Positions 44,682 through 53,408 of a DNA stretch of 64,000 nucleotides are shown piece after piece. Below the pieces are notes generated by a model. The model was not told the DNA's origin. It searched no databases and saw nothing but the letters and a program-made list of their open reading frames with translations. Both the position numbers and the translations under genes were made by a program. The stretch lies in assembly GCA_028287465.1 (NCBI GenBank), contig JAQBPO010000082.1, forward strand, positions 1-64,000. The letters run 5' to 3'. The stretch's first letter is position 1. Every line of letters starts with the position of its first letter. The stretch is from Fibrobacterota bacterium (lineage in GTDB: Bacteria; Fibrobacterota; Fibrobacteria; UBA11236).

Positions 44682-45590
44682 TCAGAACGCGAAGCTCAAG
44701 GCGAGGGTGGCCCCGGCCAGTCCCAAGGCCGCGTAAGCCAGCCTTTCGAAGGTCTGTGCCGTGCGGAAATCCTCGCCGAAGGCTTCCGGGCGGTCCGCCT
44801 GGTCGATGGCGCCCAAGGCCTGGTAGCGCGAGTAATAATGGTTTTCCAGGCCGAAGGAGATCAGGGCTGCCGCCCCTGCCGCCACCGCCGGATAGATGAA
44901 GCCCGAATGGTAGAAGCGGCGCTTGGCCATCTGCAAATCGTAGGTGTGGAGCCCGGGAGTGCCGAGATCGACTTCCCGCTGCAGGGTGAGGTACCCGGCC
45001 TTGTCCAGGGTAACGGGAATGGTACCCAAGGGCATCACCCATTCCACCGGCGTCCTGCCTTCCAACCCCGAAGGCGTGCGGACGGATGCGCCGGGGGGAT
45101 GGGATCGGACGATCAGATAGGCGACGTATTGGGCCCGCAGGTTCTCCTGGATCTTCTTGGCCAGGATGTTGGGAAGGCCGGGAGCCTCCCCGGCGCCGAA
45201 CCGCAAGGAGACCAAGGGGCGGGATACGGCTACGGGCAGCCCCCCGCGGGCCAGTTCCCGGACGCGGAGCAGGGCCACCAGGACGGTTCCCTGGCCGGCC
45301 GTTTCATCCTGGGCCAGGGGCTGGAGGATGAGATTGTCCCCGTACCGCGCCGTATCGAGGATGCCCCGGAAATCCTTCACTTCCTCCAGGCAATAGCCCA
45401 GATCCAGGACCGGTCCGTTCAATTGCGCGAGCAGGCTGTCGGAGAATCCCGGCGCGGTGCGGGCATCGAGCAGGGGATGGGGAGAGTAGAACAGGGTCCG
45501 GTTGCCGGTCTTGCACGGGGCGGCATGGACGGATCCCATCGCGGCCAAGGCGATCAAGGCGATCCATGCGATCGGCCGGCGGAAATACAT
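44682..45590 (-). CDS. Exported PEGA-domain protein with C-terminal membrane helices
   Basis: This 302-residue protein has a signal peptide (MYFRRPIAWIALIALAAMGSVHAA), a soluble domain of about 150 residues, a PEGA domain (about 170-230; VRSHPPGASVRTPSG, GTIPVTLDKAGYLTLQREVDL in parts) and two C-terminal hydrophobic segments (FIYPAVAAGAAALISFGL; LAYAALGLAGATLALSF). Start ATG 45590 has GGAGA 7 bases upstream; upstream ATGs at 45596 and 45608 are less well placed. It is upstream of the sigma gene on the same strand, 138 bases away, and shares the PEGA module with the FecR protein, so they may work together on a cell-wall-related signal. Confidence 0.78.
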   Translation of the reverse strand: MYFRRPIAWIALIALAAMGSVHAAPCKTGNRTLFYSPHPLLDARTAPGFSDSLLAQLNGPVLDLGYCLEEVKDFRGILDTARYGDNLILQPLAQDETAGQGTVLVALLRVRELARGGLPVAVSRPLVSLRFGAGEAPGLPNILAKKIQENLRAQYVAYLIVRSHPPGASVRTPSGLEGRTPVEWVMPLGTIPVTLDKAGYLTLQREVDLGTPGLHTYDLQMAKRRFYHSGFIYPAVAAGAAALISFGLENHYYSRYQALGAIDQADRPEAFGEDFRTAQTFERLAYAALGLAGATLALSFAF

Positions 45591-45664
45591 CGACATTCTC
45601 CATGGCATAAGGAAGAATTTACCCATCCCAACCTGATCGGGTTTGGATTAGATTAATTATACCC

Positions 45665-47314
45665 ATGTTCGCGAGCCTCATCCCGCATTTCCTATCAGTA
45701 CATCGCCGCCGTGGACGGATCGGTTCCATTCCCCTCTGCCTCGTCGGCGCGGCCATGGTCTCATCGTGCATCGACCGCTCCAATCCGTTCGATCCCGTCA
45801 ACGTAGGTCCCAAACGCGCGGAATCGATCCGCGAGGAGCAGGGACCGGATCTGGCCGCCCTGTTGGCACCCGCGGCCGCGTTCACCAGGGATCTCGCCGG
45901 TTTCACCGGCCTTTTCAGGGCGGACTCCGCGCATGATGCCGCGATCATCGAGGCCAATGCCGGAGTCCGGGTCCGCAACGAAACCACGGCGGCGGTGAAC
46001 GTCCAGATCGCCGCTTACAATGACGGCAAGCCGCCCGTGGACAGTCTCCGCAAAAAGTCCCTTTACCCGCTGCCGGATACCCTGAAGGCCTTCGGCCCCT
46101 ATGACGGGTTCCAGGCCAAGCGGACCGGCCTGCAATCGGTGAGCGCCCAGGTTTCCGGGTTCATGTCCACGGTGAACGGGCGATACCTCAGCTTCGCGGT
46201 ATACCCGCCTGCCATGAGGGATTCCATCCTGGCCCCGTTGGTCCGGGACTCCCTGGGCTTCGTCCGCTTGCAGATCCGCATGGACAGCGCCAACCTCGCG
46301 GTCAGGGACAGCAACGCCGCGGTCCGCGTCTACGCCCAGGCGCGCGCCGCCGAGAACGCGATGGTGAAGGCTTACAATGATTCCATCGGGTTCCTCATTT
46401 CCACCCAGGCCCGGCCGCCCATAGTCCGATCGGACTCCCTGCAGGCGAAGACCTTCCTCGCCAAGCCGGGGGATTCCCTGGTCCTGGGGCCGGGAACCTT
46501 CCAGGTGGAATTGCAGTTCACCAATTCCGGGACGCCGGACAGCCCGATCGTGGTACGCGGGTACCCGGGCCGGTCCACCATCATCCGCCCAACGGTCAAG
46601 AACGGCGTCACGACCAACAACGCCATGATCCTGTCGAAGCAGAACTACATCCGCTTCGAAGATCTGGTGTTCCGGGGCGGGACCCAGGGTACGGCCAAGG
46701 TCCAGGGCCAGTCGACCAACATTTCCTTCCGTCGCTGCCTGTTCGACAGCAGCGCTGGGCCCGGGCTGGAGGCCTTCGACAGCGATCTGGAGCTCACGGA
46801 TTGCGAGATCCGCGCCAACGGGGGCGTGGGCGTGAAGCTGGGCGGCGGCACCTACCCGGGATGGCGCATGCGCTTCACCAATGTCCTGATCGTCCGGAAC
46901 AAGGGCGTGGGCCTGGAATGCACTTCCCAATACCTGGAGATGAAGAACTGCACCCTCGCCGATAACGGGAGCCATGGGATCCAAATCATCTCCCCCCTGC
47001 AGACCATCAGTATCGCGAACTCGATCCTCTCCGGCAATCTTGGGTTCGGGATCGACAGGCAGGCTACCAACATCAATCAGGATCTGTTCGTTGTTTCGGA
47101 AAGCGACCTTTTCGGGAACGCGTCGGGTAATTGGAACCTGCCTGCCATGGATTCGGCCAAGGCGGAAAAGCTGATCAAGGCCAATCTGGTCGTGAATCCG
47201 GATTTCAACGACGCCGCCGCCTTCGACTATGGGCCCAAGCCGGGAAGCATCCTGGACGCCTATGAAAGGCAATCTCCCACCCTCACGATCGGTTTCCGCA
47301 AACCGGCCCCTTAG
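45665..47314 (+). CDS. Lipoprotein with right-handed beta-helix domain
   Basis: This 549-residue protein has a lipoprotein signal ending in AAMVSSC (Cys35), an alpha-helical Ala/Asp-rich domain (about 60-260), then a parallel beta-helix (about 280-500) with repeated strands of the NosD/pectate-lyase-like kind (NYIRFEDLVFRGG, NISFRRCLFDSS, LELTDCEIRANGG, MRFTNVLIVRNKG, LEMKNCTLADNGS, SIANSILSGNLG). No catalytic residues of a named lyase are evident. It is probably an outer-membrane polysaccharide-binding or modifying protein. It is divergent from the PEGA gene; no ribosome site precedes ATG 45665. Confidence 0.8.
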   Translation: MFASLIPHFLSVHRRRGRIGSIPLCLVGAAMVSSCIDRSNPFDPVNVGPKRAESIREEQGPDLAALLAPAAAFTRDLAGFTGLFRADSAHDAAIIEANAGVRVRNETTAAVNVQIAAYNDGKPPVDSLRKKSLYPLPDTLKAFGPYDGFQAKRTGLQSVSAQVSGFMSTVNGRYLSFAVYPPAMRDSILAPLVRDSLGFVRLQIRMDSANLAVRDSNAAVRVYAQARAAENAMVKAYNDSIGFLISTQARPPIVRSDSLQAKTFLAKPGDSLVLGPGTFQVELQFTNSGTPDSPIVVRGYPGRSTIIRPTVKNGVTTNNAMILSKQNYIRFEDLVFRGGTQGTAKVQGQSTNISFRRCLFDSSAGPGLEAFDSDLELTDCEIRANGGVGVKLGGGTYPGWRMRFTNVLIVRNKGVGLECTSQYLEMKNCTLADNGSHGIQIISPLQTISIANSILSGNLGFGIDRQATNINQDLFVVSESDLFGNASGNWNLPAMDSAKAEKLIKANLVVNPDFNDAAAFDYGPKPGSILDAYERQSPTLTIGFRKPAP

Positions 47315-47343
47315 AAGCGGCGTCATCCGGCCCTTCCTTCATC

Positions 47344-50300
47344 TCAACGCCGCATCAACCCGAAACGGATCACCCTCGACTCGACCAGGGCATGGGGCTT
47401 CCCGTCCGCATCCTCGGCAACGCTGGTCGCGGTGACCTTGGCGAGGTAGGCCCCGGTTCCCGCGCGCGTGCGATCATGGGCACGGGCATTCCAGCTGATC
47501 TTTACGGCGTAGCGGCCGTTCGCGCTCCTGCGGAAGGCCCCCGGGGCGCCTGCCACGGGATTGTTGCGCGCGTCCAATCCCAATAGATCATTGCCGATCT
47601 CGCCGGTGAACCCGTTCACGAATTCCCCCAGGTTGGTGAAGAGGGTGACGCTGTATTTTATGGCCCGGTCGGTCTCGACCGTGAAGGCGGGCCGGTCGAT
47701 GGCCCCTCCCGCATCCGCACGGACGGGATCGCCGCAAGCCAGGGAACGGCAGTCCCCGCTCCGGCCGGTGGTGAGGCTTCCCTGCACCGGGGACCAGAGG
47801 GTCGAATCGGCCCCGGGGGAAAGCACCAGGAAGTCCAGGTCCTGGGCCGCGTTCCCGACCCCTTGCAAGGGACGGTCCATGCGCAAGGTGAGGAAGGGGG
47901 GCTTGGGCACGGTCTTGAGGCGCAGGACCACGGGGCGGTTGGCGGCGTGGGCATGGTTTCCCAGGGCATCGGTCAGGGGTCCGGCGCCATTGATGCGGAG
48001 GGAATCCCCGGCCACCGGGGCTTGCGCTCCCAAATCGGCCAGGGCCACCCGGAATCCCTTTCCCGCGGCGAGTTCGGAGGCCGAGAGTATCGCCAAGGTT
48101 ACCGGGGCGCTTCCGTTTTGAGGTATGAGAATAAGGGAAGCCCCGTTCAGGCCCGCGGCGTCCATCTTCTCGTTGAAGGCCACGAACAGGGTATCCCCTC
48201 CGGGGCCGGTCTTTTCCTGGACCTTGGCGCTATCGAGAAGGGAACCCACCGAATCCGCCGCGGTGAACTCCCCGGCCTGGACGGGAATGTCCGGGGTCGC
48301 GGGATCGAAGGTGTAGACCGTACCGGACCCGATTCCGGAGGAGAGCCCGGCGGGGAAGGGTTCGGACAAGGCCAGGGTCACGTGCCGGGGGTCGGCGGGA
48401 TCCAGGGTGATGCCGGATTTCAGGGTGCGGGTGTTCCCGCCCTTGGCCGGCCAGGCGATTCCCACCGAGTCCGGCGCGCGCTTGAGGTCCTGGCGGAAGC
48501 GGATCTCGACCCGGTCCACGCTCGCGAAGCCGTTGTCTGCATGGAAGGAGGCGGATAGGACCGAGCTGGGGACGAAGGTGAAGAAGATCTTCGACCGGGT
48601 GCCGGGGAGGATGGTATTGTCGGCCGCGGGGGAGACGGTCAGGCTCCCGTTGTCGACGGGTAGCAGGCCGGTAACGTAGATGACGGCTTCGCCGTTGGCG
48701 AGTTTGAAATCGTAGGTCGGGACCGCGTCCGTGGCGGAGGCGTAGATGCCCAGGCCCGGCGTGCCGTTGACCTTGAAGTCCGTATTCCGGTCGGCCAATT
48801 TCGCATCCGCATCCTTTCCCGCCCTGATGGTCACGGCCAAGCGCTGTCCCGCGGTCCCGCGGAGCTCCGTGGCCGGGTTATAGGAGGCCGCGTCCGAATA
48901 CAGGATCCACAATTTGTCCCGGGCCTTGCCTACCTTCAGGTCGGCCTTGTCCGGGGTCTTGCCCGGGATGGAGGCTTCCAGCTCGAAGGTCTGGTTCAAT
49001 TCGCCATTGGTCACCTTGGCCTTGAAGACCGCGATGCCCAGGGAATCGGTGGCGGCGGTGGCGGACCCGTCCACGTCCCCGATCGCGGGTTGATTGCTTT
49101 TCAGGGTCACGGTCACGGGCGTGGTGATGGCATTGTCGAAGCGATCGCGCACTTCCGCCTTCACGGCGTAAAGCTGGCCCGGATCGATCACCGGCGCGGA
49201 TCCGGGATTCTGGATCTTGGAGGGCGGGTCCTGGAAGAGGACCTTCTCCGGATCTCCGGGGAGGATGCGGATTCCGTCCGATACCCCGTAGAAGGCCAGG
49301 GTATTGGTGCCGTTCTTCCAGATGCCCGAGACCGTGACGTATTCCAGGCCTCCCGCCGGGACCTTGGTGAACAGGACGGGTGTGGTGGTGACGCCTTCCA
49401 CCTTTCCCAGGACGACTTCGGACGGGGGCGTTCCCGGGGTCATCAGGTCCACGCCGGAGTTCAGGTTGACCTCGACCGGGGCGATGGGATTGTTGAACGG
49501 AGTGCCGTCGAGCTTTTGCGGCGTGATGCGGAGCCGCACCGTTTCGCCCACCTTTACGGTCGCGGTCTTGGCGCCCGCGGCATCGATGATTTCGACCAGG
49601 AACTTGTAATCCAATTTGCGGTAGGGGATGAAGCCCACATTGGTCGTGGCGGACCGGCCGTTGGGGGCCATTCCCTCGGCGATGACTTCGAAGAAGGCGA
49701 AATTCTCCGTGGCCGCAAGGGGGGTGAACCCGGTGACCGTGACGGTATTGCTTCCCATCTTGAGGGCGGAGTTGGCCACCGCCACCGTGACGGGCTCGGG
49801 AACGATCAGGGCCTTGGAGCCGCCGAACCCGTCCACCAACAAGGGAAGGGAGCGCACCATGCGGATGTATTTGATCTCGGCGCCGGCGAGCTCGCCGGAA
49901 ATCGCCTGCAAGTCGAAACTCAAGGTGGCGGCTGACCCGTTGATGATGGCGGGCGCCAGGGGGCGGATGACGACGTCCGCCGTCGATCGGCCCGCGGAGG
50001 GCACGGCGCCCAGGTCCGCGATCTTTCCGTCGGCATTGTATATGCCCGCTTCCGGCCAGCCCGCGTTCATGATGAGCTTCTTGACGATGGGATCGTCCCA
50101 GTCCGGGGACAGGAAGTCCGGGCTGGCCGGATCCGTCGACTTGAAACGGACCTCGTACCAGCGAACGTTCGCGGCGGCGGGGAAGGGGTCGGAGGCGGAT
50201 CCGATCAGTCCGCCGGGCAGGTTGGCTCCGTTGATGGTCTGGGGCACGACCAAGGGACCGGTGGACATCGGCAAGGTGACGTCGACGTTGAAATTTTCCT

Positions 50301-51633
50301 GGGCCACCGTGCCCATATTGTTCATGATGCGCACCGAGCGGTAGAACTTCACGACCGTATCCTTGACCACCTGTTGCCTGGACCCGTCGTCGTATTTCTG
50401 GGCCTGGATTTTCTGGCTGTCGAGCTTGGGCGGCTCGGTCTGGGCCGCGTAGAGGCAGTGTTTCATCCGGTTCACGAAGAAGGGATCGAGGATATGGAAC
50501 GGATTCGGGAAGGCGGCGCTCTGGGCGTAGTATTCGTTCGGGTTGGCGAAGATATTGTTGAAGATGAGGTGCTGGGCCCCGGGACGGTATCCGCCCGCGA
50601 AGTTCGTGTAGTTGTGCCAGAAGGTGTTGTTGTAGATGCCGAGGGGGGTGAGCATCACGTCCTTGAAAAGGAACCCTCCCCCGGGCTGGTGCTGGCCGTC
50701 CGGAAGGTTCTTGACGGCCAGGGCCGATGCAGGCGTGGCATGGTGGTTCTCGTAAACCAGGTTGTATCGCGCCGTGGAACCCAGATCCCAGGCGGATTCG
50801 AAGAACCAGGCCCAGACATTGTTGTGCACGCGGTTCTTCTCGAACAGGTGGCCGCCGGTGCGGCCGAAACCGGATAAGGGCACGATGTTGAACTTTTCCA
50901 GATCGGCGGGATTGAAGTTGGCGAATACCCCGCCTTCATTTCGGTCCTTTACGTTGATCCCGAAGAACCCGTTCGAGATGTCGCAATTCCGGACCGTGAC
51001 GCCGCCGGATACCCATACGGTGATGGCGGCATTGCCGTGGAACAGGGGATAGAGGATCCCGTTGCAGGTGACGCCGTCCTGGCTCCATACCCCGGGATAG
51101 GCGAAAGGCGTCGCGGCGCCGCCATCCACGCCCAGGCCGTCTATGGTGACGTTGCGGACCCCCAGCAGGCGCAAGGCGCCGTTCTGATCGAAATCGATCT
51201 TGCCCTTGGTGAGGGACTCGGCGCAATTGGTAGGGCCTACATGGATCTTGTCGGTGAAGCGGATGGTGGGCTTCGCCGCTGCCGCGGGATTGGCGGAGCG
51301 GATGGTGAGCCCGCCCTTGGTGCTGTCCAGGGTGACCTGTTCGTTATAGACCGCGGCGTCGAGGATTTCGATCACGTCCCCCTTGCGCGCCTGGTTCACG
51401 GCCTTCTGGATTTCCGAGAACGCTCCCCGTCCGTCCTTGGAAACCGTGAAGGTCGCGGCATGGAGGCCGATCGGGGCGAGCAAGGGCGCGGTTGCCATCG
51501 CGATCCGGATGGCTTCCCGGATCCCTTTCCAAAATCCCGATAGGCGGTTTCCCGATGGGGCCCGGAGGGGACCGCGGCTCGAACGACGGGTGGATGGCGA
51601 TATTGGCGAGGTCAGGATGGTGCGCGACTGCAT
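47344..51633 (-). CDS. Very large secreted beta-helix/Ig-like surface protein
   Basis: This 1429-residue protein has a long basic N-terminus and a hydrophobic signal (about 40-60; IAMATAPLLAPIGLHAA). Residues about 60-400 are a pectate-lyase-like beta-helix (FTVSKDGRGAFSEIQKAVNQA, VTIDGLGVDGG, VRNCDISNGFFG, FEKNRVHNNVW). The middle contains several Ig-like or Big-type modules (about 560-980; TATVKVGETVRLRITP, PVTVTLKSNQPAIGDVDGSA in parts) and SwmB-like segments. The end (ISWNARAHDRTRAGTGAYLAKVTA in parts) is FlgD-Ig-like. The start at ATG 51633 has GGGGG 5 bases upstream; the frame opens earlier. It is likely a cell-wall polysaccharide-acting or binding protein of the cellulase locus. No lyase active site was identified. 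Confidence 0.82.
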   Translation of the reverse strand: MQSRTILTSPISPSTRRSSRGPLRAPSGNRLSGFWKGIREAIRIAMATAPLLAPIGLHAATFTVSKDGRGAFSEIQKAVNQARKGDVIEILDAAVYNEQVTLDSTKGGLTIRSANPAAAAKPTIRFTDKIHVGPTNCAESLTKGKIDFDQNGALRLLGVRNVTIDGLGVDGGAATPFAYPGVWSQDGVTCNGILYPLFHGNAAITVWVSGGVTVRNCDISNGFFGINVKDRNEGGVFANFNPADLEKFNIVPLSGFGRTGGHLFEKNRVHNNVWAWFFESAWDLGSTARYNLVYENHHATPASALAVKNLPDGQHQPGGGFLFKDVMLTPLGIYNNTFWHNYTNFAGGYRPGAQHLIFNNIFANPNEYYAQSAAFPNPFHILDPFFVNRMKHCLYAAQTEPPKLDSQKIQAQKYDDGSRQQVVKDTVVKFYRSVRIMNNMGTVAQENFNVDVTLPMSTGPLVVPQTINGANLPGGLIGSASDPFPAAANVRWYEVRFKSTDPASPDFLSPDWDDPIVKKLIMNAGWPEAGIYNADGKIADLGAVPSAGRSTADVVIRPLAPAIINGSAATLSFDLQAISGELAGAEIKYIRMVRSLPLLVDGFGGSKALIVPEPVTVAVANSALKMGSNTVTVTGFTPLAATENFAFFEVIAEGMAPNGRSATTNVGFIPYRKLDYKFLVEIIDAAGAKTATVKVGETVRLRITPQKLDGTPFNNPIAPVEVNLNSGVDLMTPGTPPSEVVLGKVEGVTTTPVLFTKVPAGGLEYVTVSGIWKNGTNTLAFYGVSDGIRILPGDPEKVLFQDPPSKIQNPGSAPVIDPGQLYAVKAEVRDRFDNAITTPVTVTLKSNQPAIGDVDGSATAATDSLGIAVFKAKVTNGELNQTFELEASIPGKTPDKADLKVGKARDKLWILYSDAASYNPATELRGTAGQRLAVTIRAGKDADAKLADRNTDFKVNGTPGLGIYASATDAVPTYDFKLANGEAVIYVTGLLPVDNGSLTVSPAADNTILPGTRSKIFFTFVPSSVLSASFHADNGFASVDRVEIRFRQDLKRAPDSVGIAWPAKGGNTRTLKSGITLDPADPRHVTLALSEPFPAGLSSGIGSGTVYTFDPATPDIPVQAGEFTAADSVGSLLDSAKVQEKTGPGGDTLFVAFNEKMDAAGLNGASLILIPQNGSAPVTLAILSASELAAGKGFRVALADLGAQAPVAGDSLRINGAGPLTDALGNHAHAANRPVVLRLKTVPKPPFLTLRMDRPLQGVGNAAQDLDFLVLSPGADSTLWSPVQGSLTTGRSGDCRSLACGDPVRADAGGAIDRPAFTVETDRAIKYSVTLFTNLGEFVNGFTGEIGNDLLGLDARNNPVAGAPGAFRRSANGRYAVKISWNARAHDRTRAGTGAYLAKVTATSVAEDADGKPHALVESRVIRFGLMRR

Positions 51634-51780
51634 ATGTACCCCCGGCGTCGACCCCAAAATGCGCGTGTATCGAGCATTCCAACCATGAAGAACGGTCCGC
51701 CTGCAGGGTTTGTAGCCAAAGCCGGTGGAGGGGTTCATGAGGCTGCCTGGGCCGGCCCACCCAAGTTGCGGGGCTTTGGT

Positions 51781-53178
51781 CTAGGGCAAGGTAGGGATGG
51801 CGCGGCCATCTGCGGAAACCCGGTCGCCTCCGAATAGGAGCATGGCCGCGCCCGGAGCCGCGTCCTGGAATACCCTGGCCGCTCCGTTCGCGGCGCGGGT
51901 GGGCCTTTCCAGGCCGACGGGGACGACATCGCCTTTCATGTCCTCGAGAACGTTCGGGAACTGGCCGGTGATGGCTGCGAACCCCAACAGCCCGAGGGAT
52001 TGCTTGTAGTAATAGTCGATTTCCCCGAGTTGGGTGGATCCGAAGCCGTCGGTGAGGCCGTCTCCCACCAGGCGCAGGATCAGATCACGTCCGAGCACCT
52101 TGGAGGAATAGGCCTTGTCCCCCGATGCGAGGACGGCCGTGGACCACATGGCCATGTGATCGAGCGCGGAGGTACCGGCGATGAGGCTTCCGTCCGACTT
52201 GTAGAGTCCCATCTGGTTCAGGACGAAGCGGCTGTCCGCGTTCGCGTATTCGGAAAGGGTGGTCCGCGAGTTGCGGCAGAATTCCTGCGCGGTCGCATCG
52301 CCGGACCATAAGGCGTCCAGGCCAATGCGGTAAGGGGCGCGGATCCCGTCATCGAGCATGTCATTGCCCTTGGGGCCTTTGGTTCCGTCCTTGGTGATCC
52401 AATCCGGGGCCTGGCCCTTCTGGTATTGGGCCGAACATTTCCTGAGTACGGCATAGGAGGTCGCGATGACCGGCCTGAAATCGACCTCGGTCTGATAGGC
52501 GTCGAAGACCTTCATGTTCGCGGTCGCGAAGTAACTGGGATTGAGGTTGTTGAGGCCGTCCCCGCCCCAGTTGTCGCCGGGCAACAGGTAGTCCTGGGAA
52601 GTCATGTTCTTGCGGATGGAACGGATGATGTCCATGGCGCGGGAATGGTAATCCACCCCGCCCTTCGAATAGGGCTGCCAGAGTTTCTTCTTCTGCAATT
52701 CGTCCGCGAACACGAGGGCCATGCCCACGTCGATGTCCGCGTCCGTCGCGGATCCCTGCCCGCCGGAAGGCCAATTCCAGATGAAGTAGGATTTCCGGTC
52801 GTCCCGCCACATGTATTGGTTGGCGGCCTCGAAAATGCGGTTGAAGGTGGCCTGATCGTTCAGGATTACGGCCAGCAGCATTCCGTAGCCCTGCCCCTCG
52901 GACACGGCTTCGTTGGCGCCGATGACCTGTCCGTTCTGCTTGCGGCGGTGGCAGACCAGGCCGTTGGACATAATGAAGGTCGCCTTGTAATAGCCCCAGC
53001 CCTTCTGCAGGGCGGACTTCAGGAAGGCGGGGTCCTCCTTGAGGCCGCTCGTAAGGGTCGCGCTATAAAAGGAGGTATAGTCGTATTTGGCGGGACGGAC
53101 ATAGGGCAGGTTCCACTGGGCCCTGGGCGCGGCCCACATCCCCAAAACCGCGGCGCATACCATCATCAATCCGTTCAT
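51781..53178 (-). CDS. Glycoside hydrolase family 8 endoglucanase
   Basis: This 465-residue secreted GH8 enzyme has a signal peptide (MNGLMMVCAAVLGMWAAPRAQ). The proton donor is Glu94 in AVSEGQGYGM and the active-site acid region SATDADIDVGMAL has Asp146/Asp148. Further family motifs are WNWPSG, LLPGDNWGG, NPSYFA and DGIRAPYRIGLDALW. GH8 enzymes are inverting endo-beta-1,4-glucanases, chitosanases or xylanases; the context favours cellulose or beta-glucan. A short tail of about 60 residues lacks the full sorting module seen in its neighbours. ATG 53178 is chosen with GGGGA upstream. Divergent from the CBM11-like gene. Confidence 0.94.
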   Translation of the reverse strand: MNGLMMVCAAVLGMWAAPRAQWNLPYVRPAKYDYTSFYSATLTSGLKEDPAFLKSALQKGWGYYKATFIMSNGLVCHRRKQNGQVIGANEAVSEGQGYGMLLAVILNDQATFNRIFEAANQYMWRDDRKSYFIWNWPSGGQGSATDADIDVGMALVFADELQKKKLWQPYSKGGVDYHSRAMDIIRSIRKNMTSQDYLLPGDNWGGDGLNNLNPSYFATANMKVFDAYQTEVDFRPVIATSYAVLRKCSAQYQKGQAPDWITKDGTKGPKGNDMLDDGIRAPYRIGLDALWSGDATAQEFCRNSRTTLSEYANADSRFVLNQMGLYKSDGSLIAGTSALDHMAMWSTAVLASGDKAYSSKVLGRDLILRLVGDGLTDGFGSTQLGEIDYYYKQSLGLLGFAAITGQFPNVLEDMKGDVVPVGLERPTRAANGAARVFQDAAPGAAMLLFGGDRVSADGRAIPTLP

Positions 53179-53408
53179 GAGCTTTCCCCGTTGTTCCGTC
53201 GCTCGCTTAGTGGCCATCGCGGAATGCCCGGTTCACCGGGGCCCGCATGGCGGACGGCCGAGGGCGGACGGCGGGGGAGGGGAAGGAATCCGATCGCGAT
53301 CCGTGAACCCGCGCTCCCGATCCCGTCACTAAGGGTCGAGAGCAGGGTCCGCTACGGCGGCCGGGTGCCCGCGGTTGCGGGTCCATCACATCAAACGGGG
53401 ATGAAGAT

